Below are positions 1 to 7,905 of a DNA stretch of 57,113 nt, piece by piece (positions within the stretch are counted from its first letter, which is position 1; every line of letters begins with the position of its first letter). Location: assembly GCA_009784025.1 (NCBI GenBank), contig WQVK01000013.1, forward strand, positions 1 to 57,113, given 5' to 3'. The position numbers and the translations under genes were made by a program. The notes below the pieces were generated by a model. That model saw nothing but the letters and a program-made list of their open reading frames with translations. It had not been told where the DNA came from and searched no databases. This stretch comes from Defluviitaleaceae bacterium. Lineage in GTDB: Bacteria; Bacillota; Clostridia; Lachnospirales; WQUN01.

Positions 1-843
1 GAATTTGTCTTTTACAACCGCAGCCAAAGGTGTCCAGTGCCAATCCAAGTGAAGGTTGGATTCTTCGGCTTTCTTTGATAATAAATCATATGCTTTTCGT
101 AGACCCTGCTCTGTTGAAAAGCTAATACAACAAGCACCTCTATTGCTAGGCATATCTACTGATTGTAAGAATACTCCAAAATTGAATACTCTTATATTTA
201 TTCCAATCCAGTCAGCAATCCAATCACTAGCAGATGTATCTTCCGATGTTTTTTCTGCGCCAAACGCTTCGCAATACAGTTTACAGGCCTCAATGACACT
301 GTTTTTATCTTTTAGGTTAAATATCAAATAACAGTGGGAATTCTTTTGGATTATTTCCGGTGTTTTTGCTAATTTCTCCGTTACATCAATCAATCGGTTC
401 ACATTCGCTGTATTGCCGTTATAATCCGTATTTTCAAGTTGAGTTTCAAGTTTCTTCGCTTTTTCGTATAACAGTTTAATGTCAGATTCCTTGCCGAAAT
501 CGGATTGTTCAATGTGATGTATAAAATCCAAAACAATCTCTTTGAGTTCGTGCAATAGGGACACTTCCTCGTCAATAGCATCAACCTTTTTTCCAAGCAC
601 TTCTAAAACAACATCCGAACCGGCGGTGTTAAATATCCGTTGGATATCCTTGATGCTGATGTTCAGTTTGCGTAAGACTAAAATCTGTTCAAGCCGTTGT
701 GCGGCGGCATCGTCATATAGCCTGTACGCATAGTCGTCATTTCTGGTACTGGATATCAGCCCCATCTCCTCGTAATACTTCAATGCGCGTGCGGAAATGC
801 CGTATTGCGATGTCATTTCACGGATTTTAATGAGTTTACCCAT
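1..843 (-). CDS. MerR-family regulator with C-terminal VOC-like domain (3' partial)
   Basis: The frame is open from an ATG at 843 to the window edge (281 codons, no stop), so the C-terminus is missing. Residues 1-70 form a MerR winged-helix DNA-binding domain (KIREMTSQYGISARALKYY), followed by a long dimerisation coiled coil to about residue 150. The remainder (from about residue 170) resembles a PhnB/VOC metal or ligand-binding fold (ACKLYCEAFGAEK). The first ~160 residues closely match the regulator at 25141, while the effector half differs. MerR proteins twist promoters with over-long spacers to activate transcription; this one has such a promoter upstream, so autoregulation is inferred. 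The ligand is unknown. Confidence 0.85.
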   Translation of the reverse strand, partial: MGKLIKIREMTSQYGISARALKYYEEMGLISSTRNDDYAYRLYDDAAAQRLEQILVLRKLNISIKDIQRIFNTAGSDVVLEVLGKKVDAIDEEVSLLHELKEIVLDFIHHIEQSDFGKESDIKLLYEKAKKLETQLENTDYNGNTANVNRLIDVTEKLAKTPEIIQKNSHCYLIFNLKDKNSVIEACKLYCEAFGAEKTSEDTSASDWIADWIGINIRVFNFGVFLQSVDMPSNRGACCISFSTEQGLRKAYDLLSKKAEESNLHLDWHWTPLAAVVKDKF

Positions 844-874
844 TTTTTATACCTCCATAATGTTTGATGTGACC

Positions 875-905
875 ATTATAAAGCTGTACGTAACTGTCGA
901 GTCAA
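875..905 (-). promoter_or_regulatory. MerR-type promoter, 19-bp spacer
   Basis: Read on the minus strand, TTGACT (905-900) and TATAAT (880-875) are separated by 19 bp, the over-long spacer typical of promoters activated by MerR proteins. The spacer holds a short TACGTA palindrome. It drives the MerR gene starting at 843. Confidence 0.75.
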
Positions 906-998
906 CAGGGTTTAATAGGATATTCATTAATCATTTTTATCAAATCTATTTTGAAACAAAACCTGTATGTTTACAACAACTGTATGTCCCACTTTCAC

Positions 999-1727
999 CT
1001 ATCCAAACACCAAGAAGTTAACCACTGCCAGCATTTCGCGAAGATAATTTACGGGCCAAGAGTACCAGTCTGTGTATGCGCCGCGGCGGTTTACGGATAG
1101 GCCTAGGCTGCGGGCTGTTTGCACTGCGCGGAATATGTGGAAGTCGTTTGTTACCAGCACAGCTTCAAAGCCGCCTTGGAAATGCTCGTTTAGTATTTGT
1201 TGGGCAAACTTTAGGTTCTCGTAGGTGGATGTCGAGTATTCCTCCAGCAAAATGCGGCTACGTGGCATGCCCCTTCTTTCTAGGTAGCGGGCCATGGCTT
1301 CTGCCTCGGTTATTGTGGCGCGGCTGCCCAGGCCGCCTGTCACTATAATATATGCATCCTGGTTGCGCTGCCAATAATAAAATGCCGTGTCTAGGCGGCG
1401 CGCCAGTGGCCTTGTTACGCTTTCGCCCCTAACGCCGGCGCCCAGTACGATAACAACATCTTCGCTGTAGGTCACATTGCCCGTGTTGCCATACATAAAC
1501 AAAAAAACCACCAAAGCCACAGGAAACGTACATAAAACAACCGCCGCCACATGAACCCTTTTGGGTATAAGCTTAAAAAATGCCCCATAAGCAATAATTA
1601 AAACAGACACCACGGCCTGCAAAGCAAACCCGATGGTAGGGTTGGAAACATTCAAAACCAGCAACAAATTAGCCAAAGAAATAAGCCCCACCAGCACAAG
1701 TAAAACCCGGATCACATTAACCTTCAT
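999..1727 (-). CDS. DUF218 (YdcF/SanA/ElyC-like) membrane protein
   Basis: 242 residues. Three hydrophobic segments occupy roughly residues 5-26, 33-51 and 58-80. A DUF218 domain follows from about residue 88, with the family motifs VVIVLGAGV, the Thr/Glu/Asn segment STSTYENLKFA and TNDFHIFRA. Proteins of this family (SanA, ElyC, YdcF) are linked to envelope integrity and peptidoglycan or polyprenyl-phosphate metabolism, but the biochemical reaction is poorly defined. The gene stands alone, flanked by the MerR gene downstream and a repeat cluster upstream. Function beyond envelope association is not claimed. Confidence 0.85.
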   Translation of the reverse strand: MKVNVIRVLLVLVGLISLANLLLVLNVSNPTIGFALQAVVSVLIIAYGAFFKLIPKRVHVAAVVLCTFPVALVVFLFMYGNTGNVTYSEDVVIVLGAGVRGESVTRPLARRLDTAFYYWQRNQDAYIIVTGGLGSRATITEAEAMARYLERRGMPRSRILLEEYSTSTYENLKFAQQILNEHFQGGFEAVLVTNDFHIFRAVQTARSLGLSVNRRGAYTDWYSWPVNYLREMLAVVNFLVFG

Positions 1728-1821
1728 AAAATCTACCCCTTTTCCTTTTTGTTATAATTTAGGTTAACATGAAAAATCAAAGGACCTGTAGGCGAAATAT
1801 TAAGAAAATTCAAAGATTAAA

Positions 1822-1885
1822 ACCGTCAGAATCTTTGTCTGCCACATCTCCAAAAAAAATTCTTGAAAAAAAGTTTTACCAAAAA
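1822..1885 (+). repeat. Family E intergenic repeat, degenerate copy
   Basis: Contains the diagnostic order AAAACCGTCAGA, a CACATCTCC block and a TTGAAAAAAAGTTTTACC block seen in clearer copies at 15093, 24893 and 56903. Diverged, so the limits are approximate. Confidence 0.5.
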
Positions 1886-1978
1886 ATTTCAAAAACTTAA
1901 AAAATCGGCGGATTTATTTGGTTTTTTGGCATTGGCGCTCTCAAGAAATAGTCAAAAAAGGCCGTTTTTAATAAAAAA

Positions 1979-2029
1979 ATGGTACCATACGGTACCATTT
2001 TCACTAAATTATGGTACCATACGGTACCA
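1979..2029. repeat. Family A repeat: GGTACC palindromes
   Basis: Two copies of GGTACCATACGGTACC (1981-1996 and 2013-2028) 16 bp apart. Each copy is nearly self-complementary. The same module occurs at 7474 and 30052, where the second arm is the exact reverse complement. No gene is seen in the surrounding 1728-2363 interval, which is filled by repeats of families E, A, B and C. Confidence 0.8.
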
Positions 2030-2057
2030 CAAAATCCAAAAGTTAAAGTTTTTATAG

Positions 2058-2158
2058 TAGAGTTCTTCTGAAATTGCAAAAAACGCAATTTCGGAAGAAG
2101 TAAAAGATTGAAAATGTAACTTTTTCGAAATTAAAAGTACAATTTCAGAAGAACTCTA
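2058..2158 (+). repeat. Family B repeat (~101 bp)
   Basis: Starts TAGAGTTCTTCTGAAATTG and ends with the inverted copy CAATTTCAGAAGAACTCTA. The interior contains the block AAAAGATTGAAAATGTAAC and TTTTTCGAAA. Other copies lie at 20094, 22118, 28518 (short), 34070 (inverted), 42189 and 42576 (inverted, decayed). It directly abuts the family C copy at 2159. Confidence 0.85.
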
Positions 2159-2257
2159 GTGAAATAATTCGAAATCGGTTTCGCCTGTCACGGCAAAAAC
2201 GCCTTGTCTCGGCGTTTAATGTGCCGCTCGGGCGAGACCGTTTCTTATTTATTTCAC
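2159..2257 (+). repeat. Family C repeat (~100 bp)
   Basis: Starts GTGAAATAATTCGAAATCGG and ends GCGAGACCGTTTC...ATTTATTTCAC. The ends are inverted copies of each other and there is an inner GGCGTTT hairpin. Other copies lie at 22234, 30176, 31669 and 55141, with half copies at 7563 and 15450. Confidence 0.85.
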
Positions 2258-2283
2258 TATGCCAAGTTTTTCCCAAATGCCAC

Positions 2284-2340
2284 CAGAAAGAAGTCGGGCG
2301 GCAGGTCGTGCCGGGTTAGCGAAACGAACTTACGAACAGC
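2284..2340 (-). repeat. Family E module (inverted)
   Basis: GAAAGAAGTCGGGCGGCAGG followed by TGCCGGGTTAGCGAAACGAA is the reverse complement of the GGTTCGC...CCCGATTTCTTTCGGG module seen at 56940-56990. Confidence 0.65.
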
Positions 2341-2363
2341 GGCGAAGCCACTGACCATAAACA

Positions 2364-2621
2364 TCACATAACCAAAAACCGAGTAGCATACAATAACCCC
2401 AGCCCCGGCAACCCTAGTATGCCCACAACTATTAGGGTTAGGGCGTTTATGCCTACCTGTATGCCAAAACTTATTAGGGCGAAGTTTATTGCCAGTATGC
2501 CTCCTGTTCCTAGTATTACGTTTTTTGCCACGCTTAGAAGCCATTTAAACTGGCGGGAGTATAGCAGGTATGCCACAAAGCCTATTCCGCAGGCTGCTGT
2601 TAGCCACATTATATAGTCCAT
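2364..2621 (-). CDS. bofA: BofA-family sigma-K processing regulator
   Basis: 85 residues, normal for the family. It has two or three hydrophobic segments and the BofA signature at the C-terminus, GINALTLIVVGILGLPG. In Bacillus, BofA sits in the outer forespore membrane with SpoIVFA and holds the SpoIVFB protease inactive until engulfment is complete, which controls pro-sigma-K cleavage. The start ATG at 2621 lies one base after the stop of the upstream yaaL-like gene, so the two are translationally coupled. It is strong evidence for a spore former. The usual neighbour recR is not present here. Confidence 0.85.
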   Translation of the reverse strand: MDYIMWLTAACGIGFVAYLLYSRQFKWLLSVAKNVILGTGGILAINFALISFGIQVGINALTLIVVGILGLPGLGLLYATRFLVM

Positions 2622-2622
2622 T

Positions 2623-2934
2623 TTATTTCCTCGATTCTGGGATTCCGGCGTGGATTATGCCTTTTTCTTTGCAAAGATTAAGGTAGTATTGGTATCTTAG
2701 GTTTAGGGCTTTTAGTTCGTATATTAGGCTGTCTACTAGAATCGCTTCGGTGGTTTGGTCGAAGCAATTATGTAGAAAGTCCATATCGCTTATGACCGCC
2801 TCGAGGGCTGCTACAATTTCTATATCTTCTTGGGATAGTTTTTTCGCTTTTTGTTTGCGGGTTGGGTTAGCTTGGGTTATGGCGAAGTTGCTCCATGTTT
2901 TTGGGGCGTAGGGCGTTTGTGTAATATTTTCCAT
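2623..2934 (-). CDS. yaaL: DUF2508 (YaaL-like) protein
   Basis: 103 residues when started at the ATG at 2934, which has AAGGAGG at ideal spacing; the open frame extends 54 codons further upstream but without a ribosome-binding site. The C-terminal half carries the DUF2508 pattern LVDSLIYELKALNLRYQYYL. YaaL is a small cytoplasmic protein of unknown function that neighbours bofA in many spore formers, as here with a one-base gap. The N-terminal 35 residues are rich in Thr/Pro/Lys and not conserved. Confidence 0.8.
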   Translation of the reverse strand: MENITQTPYAPKTWSNFAITQANPTRKQKAKKLSQEDIEIVAALEAVISDMDFLHNCFDQTTEAILVDSLIYELKALNLRYQYYLNLCKEKGIIHAGIPESRK

Positions 2935-3052
2935 TTTATCCTCCTTGTAAATAATTCTATTACAATAATAGTCATAACTAAGGCATTTTATTCCATCATT
3001 TGGTAATTTAATTGGTAACAATATCCAAATAGCCTTTTGCAGCAGTAAAAGC

Positions 3053-3080
3053 TTGATTCTTTCGCTGTTTCTGGTAGAAT
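3053..3080 (+). promoter_or_regulatory. Putative sigma-A promoter for FIST/kinase operon
   Basis: TTGATT (3053-3058), 16-bp spacer, TAGAAT (3075-3080), about 65 bp before the FIST gene start and divergent from yaaL-bofA. Confidence 0.45.
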
Positions 3081-3145
3081 AGCTGTGATATTCCATAGGG
3101 CATTTTATCTATCGGTTTTTTCTATTTATTAATGGGAGGATAAGT

Positions 3146-4306
3146 ATGTTGAAAACCTTTGTTGCTCACACAACAGAACTTGACGATTTAAACCTTGCAG
3201 TTAGCGAGGTTGTTTCTGGTTTAAACCTAGACAAAAATCTATGCAAAAACTCAGTTGGCATAATCGCTTGCCATCAAGAGTTTATTGCTTCTGGGGTTGT
3301 CAAGGCGTTAAGTGAGGCCCTTCCATTCCAGCTAGTTGGCACGGTATCTTTCGCCCAGGCCACCGCCGCCCAAGCAGGCAGCCTGGTGCTTACAGTAATG
3401 TTGCTAACCAGCGACCATGCAGAATTTGTAAGTGTTCTCACACCATCCTTAGCAGAAGAGGCTGGGCGCGTCATATCCGACAGCTACATAGCTGCAACAG
3501 CAACAAGGCCAGATAAGCCAGCGCTAATCATGCCATTCGCGCCATTTTTAATGCAAAATTCTGGCGACGAGTACGTGGAGGTTCTTACTAAAGTTTCTGG
3601 CGGCGTGCCGTGTTTTGGTACATTAGCCATAGACGATTCTAGCGATTTTTCCACCTGTTTTATGATAGCCAACGGGCAAGAGCATACAGATAAAATGTGT
3701 ATGTTACTTATTTATGGCGAGATTAAGCCAAAATTCTTTGTTGCCAATTTATCGGCAGATACAATGTTCGGCAAGGCGGCTATTGTAACCAAAAGCCACG
3801 GCCATGTTATAGAGGAACTAAACGGCAAGCCTGTAAGCAAATACTTTGAAGATTTAGGCCTAACTCGCGCCACAGAAGAAAAGCACGGCATGTCGTCGCT
3901 ACCGTTTTTGGTGGACTTTCAAGACGGCACTCCACCAGTATCCAAAATATTTATTACCCTAACCCCAGAAAACCATGCCCTATGTGCCGGTGCAGTGCCA
4001 GAAAACAGCCTTCTGCACATTGCAAATGGAGACGGCAACGATGTTATACACACCGCAGGGGCGGCCATAGACAATCTACTTGCCCATGCCAGCGAAGCCT
4101 CTGGTGCGCTTATGTATTCATGTATAGCTCGCAGCATGGCCTTTGGAGTAAAACAATTTGAAGAAATAAACTTAATAACCGAAAAGCTGCAAAACAAGCT
4201 ACCTTTCATGCTGGCAAACTCCGGCGGCGAAATCTGCCCCACTTCCATAGCCAGTAGCGCAACCAATAGGTTCCACAATTTTGCTTTAATAATCTGCCTT
4301 TTCTAG
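3146..4306 (+). CDS. FIST-domain sensory protein
   Basis: 386 residues with no signal peptide, so cytoplasmic. The N-terminal FIST domain covers about residues 25-210 (GIIACHQEFIASGVVKAL, then VSGGVPCFGTLAIDD), and the FIST_C domain about 220-370 (GHVIEELNGKPVSKYFEDLG; SGALMYSCIARSMAFG). FIST domains are predicted small-ligand (possibly amino-acid) sensors found in signal-transduction proteins. The gene starts after GGGAGGATAAGT and is followed 30 bp later by a hybrid histidine kinase with no transmembrane segment. It is therefore likely the separate sensor subunit for that kinase; the ligand is unknown. Confidence 0.88.
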   Translation: MLKTFVAHTTELDDLNLAVSEVVSGLNLDKNLCKNSVGIIACHQEFIASGVVKALSEALPFQLVGTVSFAQATAAQAGSLVLTVMLLTSDHAEFVSVLTPSLAEEAGRVISDSYIAATATRPDKPALIMPFAPFLMQNSGDEYVEVLTKVSGGVPCFGTLAIDDSSDFSTCFMIANGQEHTDKMCMLLIYGEIKPKFFVANLSADTMFGKAAIVTKSHGHVIEELNGKPVSKYFEDLGLTRATEEKHGMSSLPFLVDFQDGTPPVSKIFITLTPENHALCAGAVPENSLLHIANGDGNDVIHTAGAAIDNLLAHASEASGALMYSCIARSMAFGVKQFEEINLITEKLQNKLPFMLANSGGEICPTSIASSATNRFHNFALIICLF

Positions 4307-4336
4307 GTCTGAAGAATATGCAAAGGGGGCAGTGCA

Positions 4337-6070
4337 ATGGACCAAACCCAAAACATTTCGGCATTTGAGCAAGAGCTTGAAGCTTTGCGATGTGAAAATG
4401 CTCGCTTAAAGGCCGAAACCAATAAATTCTCGCGGGAGCTAAGGGTAAACCAAAGCCTGCTAGACAGGATTTCCAAAGCATTAGAAGCTAAGGAAGCCCT
4501 TGGCATGGCCATGGCGCAAAATAATGCAAAACAAAAAGCCTACACAGATATTATGCTAGAAAGCTGCACAAGTATTATCGCCATTCTAGACGAAAACTGG
4601 AACTTCACCTTATCCAGTAAATCCTTGCTTACAGCCATGAACCTAGCCAATTTCGACTTTATCAAGCATTCACATTATCTGGAGGTTTTATCAAAATATT
4701 TAGCACCCGAGGATATCCAACAGTTTAAAGACGCCGAAGAAAAGCTAAGCGCAACAGTTTCCCAAGATAAATCTGTCTATTTTGACACATGGATAAATTT
4801 TAAACACAGCGACGAGCCACGCTACTATAGCATAGAGCTAAAATGGGTAAATGGCGACTTTGAAGACGCCGCCCATGGTGTGTTTATCGCAATGTCAGAC
4901 ATTACAGAGGTAATACGCGAGAAAGAGCGGGCAGAAAAGGCAAACCGCGCGAAATCAGAATTCTTGGCTACCATGAGCCACGAAATACGCACCCCCATGA
5001 ATGTTATCGTGGGCATGAGCTCTGCGCTGGAACGGTCATTTTTGCCGGCCGAAGCAATCAAACAAATTTCCAGCATTCGTAAATCTTCTTATTCTCTGCT
5101 GGAGATTATCAACAATATCCTGGACTTCTCTAAAATAGAAGCCGGCAAGATGGAAACTACTAAGGAAAGCATTAACCTGCCCACGATGCTAGATCATTTA
5201 CGCTCTATGTTTGCGGTAATGTGCAAGCAAAAGCTGCTGGGCCTTTCTTTTGAACTTGACCCAGATGTACCACATGATGTTATCGGTGACGAAAGCAAGC
5301 TGCGGCAGGTTTTCACCAATCTTTTGTCCAACGCAATAAAATACACACATAAGGGTAAAATAACCTTTAAAGCCTACAAAGCTGACGATTTGCTTTGCTT
5401 CGATATAACAGATACTGGCATTGGCATCCAAGACGCGGATATAGACAAATTATTCTCCCCATTCGAGCAGCTAGACGCCCGCAACAACCGTAATATCGTG
5501 GGCACTGGCCTTGGCCTTGCAATCACCTACAACTTATGCCAGCTTATGGACGGTAAGATTTCTGTAAAAAGTGTTTACGGTACGGGGTCTGTTTTCTCTG
5601 TGCAGTTGCCTTTAGTTGTGGCAACGGGGACGACCTTGATAGAGCGGGCTCTTTTGGCCGAGGTTAAAGCCCCCAATGCCCGAGTGCTGGTGGTGGATGA
5701 TATCGACCTTAACCTGATGGTGGCAGAGGCCATGCTGGAAAGCTTTGGCATTGTCCCAGATATGGCTTTGGGCGGCAGAGAAGGCGTTAAAAGAGCTGCG
5801 GAAAAAGAATACGATTTAATTTTTATAGACCATATGATGCCAGATATAGACGGCCTAGAAGCTACAATTACCATACGAAACCTAGGGGGCTGGCGCAAAA
5901 CTGTGCCAATAGTCGCCCTTACCGCCAATGTAATAAAAGGTGCAAAAGAGATGTTCCTAGACCACGGCATGAACGATTTGCTGTCTAAGCCGCTGGATTT
6001 TTTAGATATTAACCTCTGCTTGCGAAAATGGCTCCCGCCGCATCTTGTTGAAGAAGACCCGCAAGCTTGA
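4337..6070 (+). CDS. Cytoplasmic hybrid histidine kinase (PAS-HisKA-HATPase-REC)
   Basis: 577 residues. Coiled coil at 5-45; PAS-like domain about 65-195; HisKA with phospho-acceptor His215 in [10 protein letters not shown]; HATPase_c with N-box [20 protein letters not shown]1 DTGIGI and G2 GTGLGLAI; C-terminal receiver with Asp498 in FIDHMMPD and the Lys of LSKPLD. No membrane segment is visible. It lies 30 bp after the FIST gene, which probably supplies its input. There is no DNA-binding output domain, so the signal must pass to another protein or end in the receiver. The following LysM gene starts 29 bp after its stop. Confidence 0.93.
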   Translation: MDQTQNISAFEQELEALRCENARLKAETNKFSRELRVNQSLLDRISKALEAKEALGMAMAQNNAKQKAYTDIMLESCTSIIAILDENWNFTLSSKSLLTAMNLANFDFIKHSHYLEVLSKYLAPEDIQQFKDAEEKLSATVSQDKSVYFDTWINFKHSDEPRYYSIELKWVNGDFEDAAHGVFIAMSDITEVIREKERAEKANRAKSEFLATMSHEIRTPMNVIVGMSSALERSFLPAEAIKQISSIRKSSYSLLEIINNILDFSKIEAGKMETTKESINLPTMLDHLRSMFAVMCKQKLLGLSFELDPDVPHDVIGDESKLRQVFTNLLSNAIKYTHKGKITFKAYKADDLLCFDITDTGIGIQDADIDKLFSPFEQLDARNNRNIVGTGLGLAITYNLCQLMDGKISVKSVYGTGSVFSVQLPLVVATGTTLIERALLAEVKAPNARVLVVDDIDLNLMVAEAMLESFGIVPDMALGGREGVKRAAEKEYDLIFIDHMMPDIDGLEATITIRNLGGWRKTVPIVALTANVIKGAKEMFLDHGMNDLLSKPLDFLDINLCLRKWLPPHLVEEDPQA

Positions 6071-6099
6071 TACAAACCCACAAAAGGAGGCAAATGCTA

Positions 6100-7257
6100 A
6101 TGAATGATTCTTCCAATGACGAAAAAACAATCAAAACCGAGCATGACGGAAAACCAGTAAACGACGGCAAACCGGGGAAGCCATATGGCGAGGATATCTC
6201 CCGCGCTGCTGTTGGGCGGCTTTTCGACGAAGATGCCGAAGATAAGTCTAGCCAATTTGTAAGGGGCTACGGGCGCAATACCTCCCGCCGCCCAGGTGCA
6301 AATGAGGCCGACAGAGCCTCCCAAGATACAAAACCGCTGCAACAGGAAACCCGCACTCGTACCCGCCGCGCAACAACTATGCTAATGGATGGCGCAGACG
6401 AAAGCGAGTTGCCAGCAGAGTCTAGCTTTACCCGCCCAAGGGAAAGAGTCCGCGACCGTGACCGCCGCCGCAACCCCGAGCCAATGCCAGCCGTAAGAAC
6501 AAATGTGGAAACCGTGCATAAGCCAGAATTCCGCCACCCACGGGATGGTAAGGATGCTCCGCAACCAGAAAACAACCTAGAAGGCTTCCGTGAAAGATAT
6601 AACCCAGACGAGCTAATATCTGCCCCAAGGCGCAGAAGCGGCCCGCCGCCAAGGGATGGCGGCGCACGCAAGCCGAGAGGCCCAGCCGCCCCAGTACCAT
6701 TAGCCTACGGCACAGAAACTGAAGGCTTAAACCCGCTGCGCATAGTTGGAGTGGTGGTTGCAGCAGGTGTGCTAATTTTTATGGTGTTTTTAGTGATACG
6801 CATGAACGGCTTAAGCAACGATATCAGCGATTATCGCGACCAAATAGCCGACCTGGAATACGCTGCTGGCGCAACAAGCCCATCTCAACTTGAGCTGGAC
6901 GCAATGCGGGAAGAACGCGACCACTACCGTAGTGAAGCCCAGCGCCTTGACAACCAGCTAAGACAAATAGGCCAACACCCAGACCATCAACCACAACAAC
7001 CAGGCCCTGGCCAAGGTGTTTCAGATGGCACCGATGTAGACGTTCCAACACCCACCCCAGAGGTAAACGTAAACCAACAAGGCTTCCCCAGGACTGTAAC
7101 AGTGCGATCTGGCGATAGCCTATCCAGGGTAGTGGCGCGCTACTACGGCCCATCACCCCCACATACTCTAGTTTTGCATGTGGCCGCCGCAAACAACCTC
7201 GTATATCCGTATATAGTACACGAAGGGCAGACGCTAACATTGCCACCACGGCCTTAG
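6100..7257 (+). CDS. Single-pass membrane protein with C-terminal LysM domain
   Basis: 385 residues from the ATG at 6100, which lies nine bases after AGGAGG; an in-frame ATG at 6094 is too close to the site and a TTG at 6067 lies upstream of it. Residues 1-200 are hydrophilic, Arg/Pro-rich and probably disordered in the cytoplasm. One transmembrane helix (about 213-235) is followed by a short coiled coil (about 240-295), a Pro/Gln linker and a LysM domain (about 333-385, TVTVRSGDSLSRVVARYYG) that would bind peptidoglycan outside. It appears to be the last gene of the FIST-kinase run and a terminator follows at 7335. The role is unknown; it could anchor a cytoplasmic partner to the wall. Confidence 0.85.
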   Translation: MNDSSNDEKTIKTEHDGKPVNDGKPGKPYGEDISRAAVGRLFDEDAEDKSSQFVRGYGRNTSRRPGANEADRASQDTKPLQQETRTRTRRATTMLMDGADESELPAESSFTRPRERVRDRDRRRNPEPMPAVRTNVETVHKPEFRHPRDGKDAPQPENNLEGFRERYNPDELISAPRRRSGPPPRDGGARKPRGPAAPVPLAYGTETEGLNPLRIVGVVVAAGVLIFMVFLVIRMNGLSNDISDYRDQIADLEYAAGATSPSQLELDAMREERDHYRSEAQRLDNQLRQIGQHPDHQPQQPGPGQGVSDGTDVDVPTPTPEVNVNQQGFPRTVTVRSGDSLSRVVARYYGPSPPHTLVLHVAAANNLVYPYIVHEGQTLTLPPRP

Positions 7258-7268
7258 GGCAATAACAA

Positions 7269-7322
7269 GACCGTTGGTTTCGCGGGCAACATCCCCGATT
7301 TTTTTGAAAAGCAAAAACTTTA
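7269..7322 (+). repeat. Family E repeat, short copy
   Basis: AAGACCGTTGG...CATCCCCGATTTTTTTGAAAAGCAAAAACTTTAGCAT follows the LysM gene stop by 12 bp and matches the layout of family E copies at 15093 and 51562. Confidence 0.6.
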
Positions 7323-7334
7323 GCATTTGATATG

Positions 7335-7387
7335 AAAAGCTGTGCAGATATGATTAGATTTATCATATTTGTACAGCTTTATTTTTT
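7335..7387 (+). terminator. Intrinsic terminator after LysM gene
   Basis: Stem AAAGCTGTGCAGATATGAT pairs with ATCATATTTGTACAGCTTT across a 7-base loop, then ATTTTTT. It lies about 80 bp after the LysM stop codon. Confidence 0.8.
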
Positions 7388-7471
7388 ATGAAAAAATTTG
7401 ATTGGCAGAATGGCGGATTCATGGGCTTTTTGCAGGATAGCCACCCGAGAAATAGGCGATTTTCGCAAGAA

Positions 7472-7524
7472 ATGGTACCATACGGTACCATTTTCCCTAA
7501 TTTATGGTACCGTATGGTACCATT
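7472..7524. repeat. Family A repeat: GGTACC inverted repeat
   Basis: GGTACCATACGGTACC (7474-7489) and its exact reverse complement GGTACCGTATGGTACC (7506-7521) form a 16-bp-arm hairpin followed by eight Ts, so it could act as a terminator. Same module at 30052. Confidence 0.85.
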
Positions 7525-7562
7525 TTTTTTATTATGCCGGGAAACAAAGACGGTGATGCCGC

Positions 7563-7618
7563 CTTGTTATAAGGCGTTTTGCCGCGACAGGCGAGATCGA
7601 TTTCGAATTATTTCACTA
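7563..7618 (-). repeat. Family C half copy
   Basis: GGCGAGATCGATTTCGAATT and ATTTCACTATA match one end of family C. The other end is absent and the family D copy begins immediately after. Confidence 0.7.
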
Positions 7619-7782
7619 TATAGCCGCTCCACCTAAAAACATTCGCATAGAACTTGTAAATTTCCCGTAAGCCTTCGTCGCTGAAAACCTTGCGCACCGC
7701 CAGTGCGCGGCGGTTTTCAGCTTCTCGCTTTGCGAAAAATTTCCTGCGCTCTATGCGAATGTTTTTTAGGTGGAGCGGCTGT
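7619..7782. repeat. Family D MITE-like element (164 bp)
   Basis: Ends TATAGCCGCTCCACCTAAAA and TTTTAGGTGGAGCGGCTGTA are inverted copies; the pairing continues inward (CATTCGCATAGA with CTATGCGAATG) to about 33 bp. The interior carries a second palindrome around GCGCACCGCCAGTGCGCGG. It has no coding capacity. Near-identical copies lie at 15484 and 56993. Confidence 0.85.
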
Positions 7783-7905
7783 ACTTCCCACTTTATAGGC
7801 GTTTTTGCGTTCAAAGCAGGGTTTTTGTATGGATTTGCTTATAGTTTTATGATATTATCGCCTGCGTGTGCGTTTTAATAAAAAGTTTAGGAGAGTGTTT
7901 AATTT

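Noticed and set aside
1863..2088. Short ORFs on both strands in 1863-2088
   Set aside because: They are made of family E, A and B repeat sequence with no start signals.
6067..6099. TTG at 6067 as the start of the LysM gene
   Set aside because: It lies upstream of the AGGAGG site at 6085, which fits the ATG at 6100.
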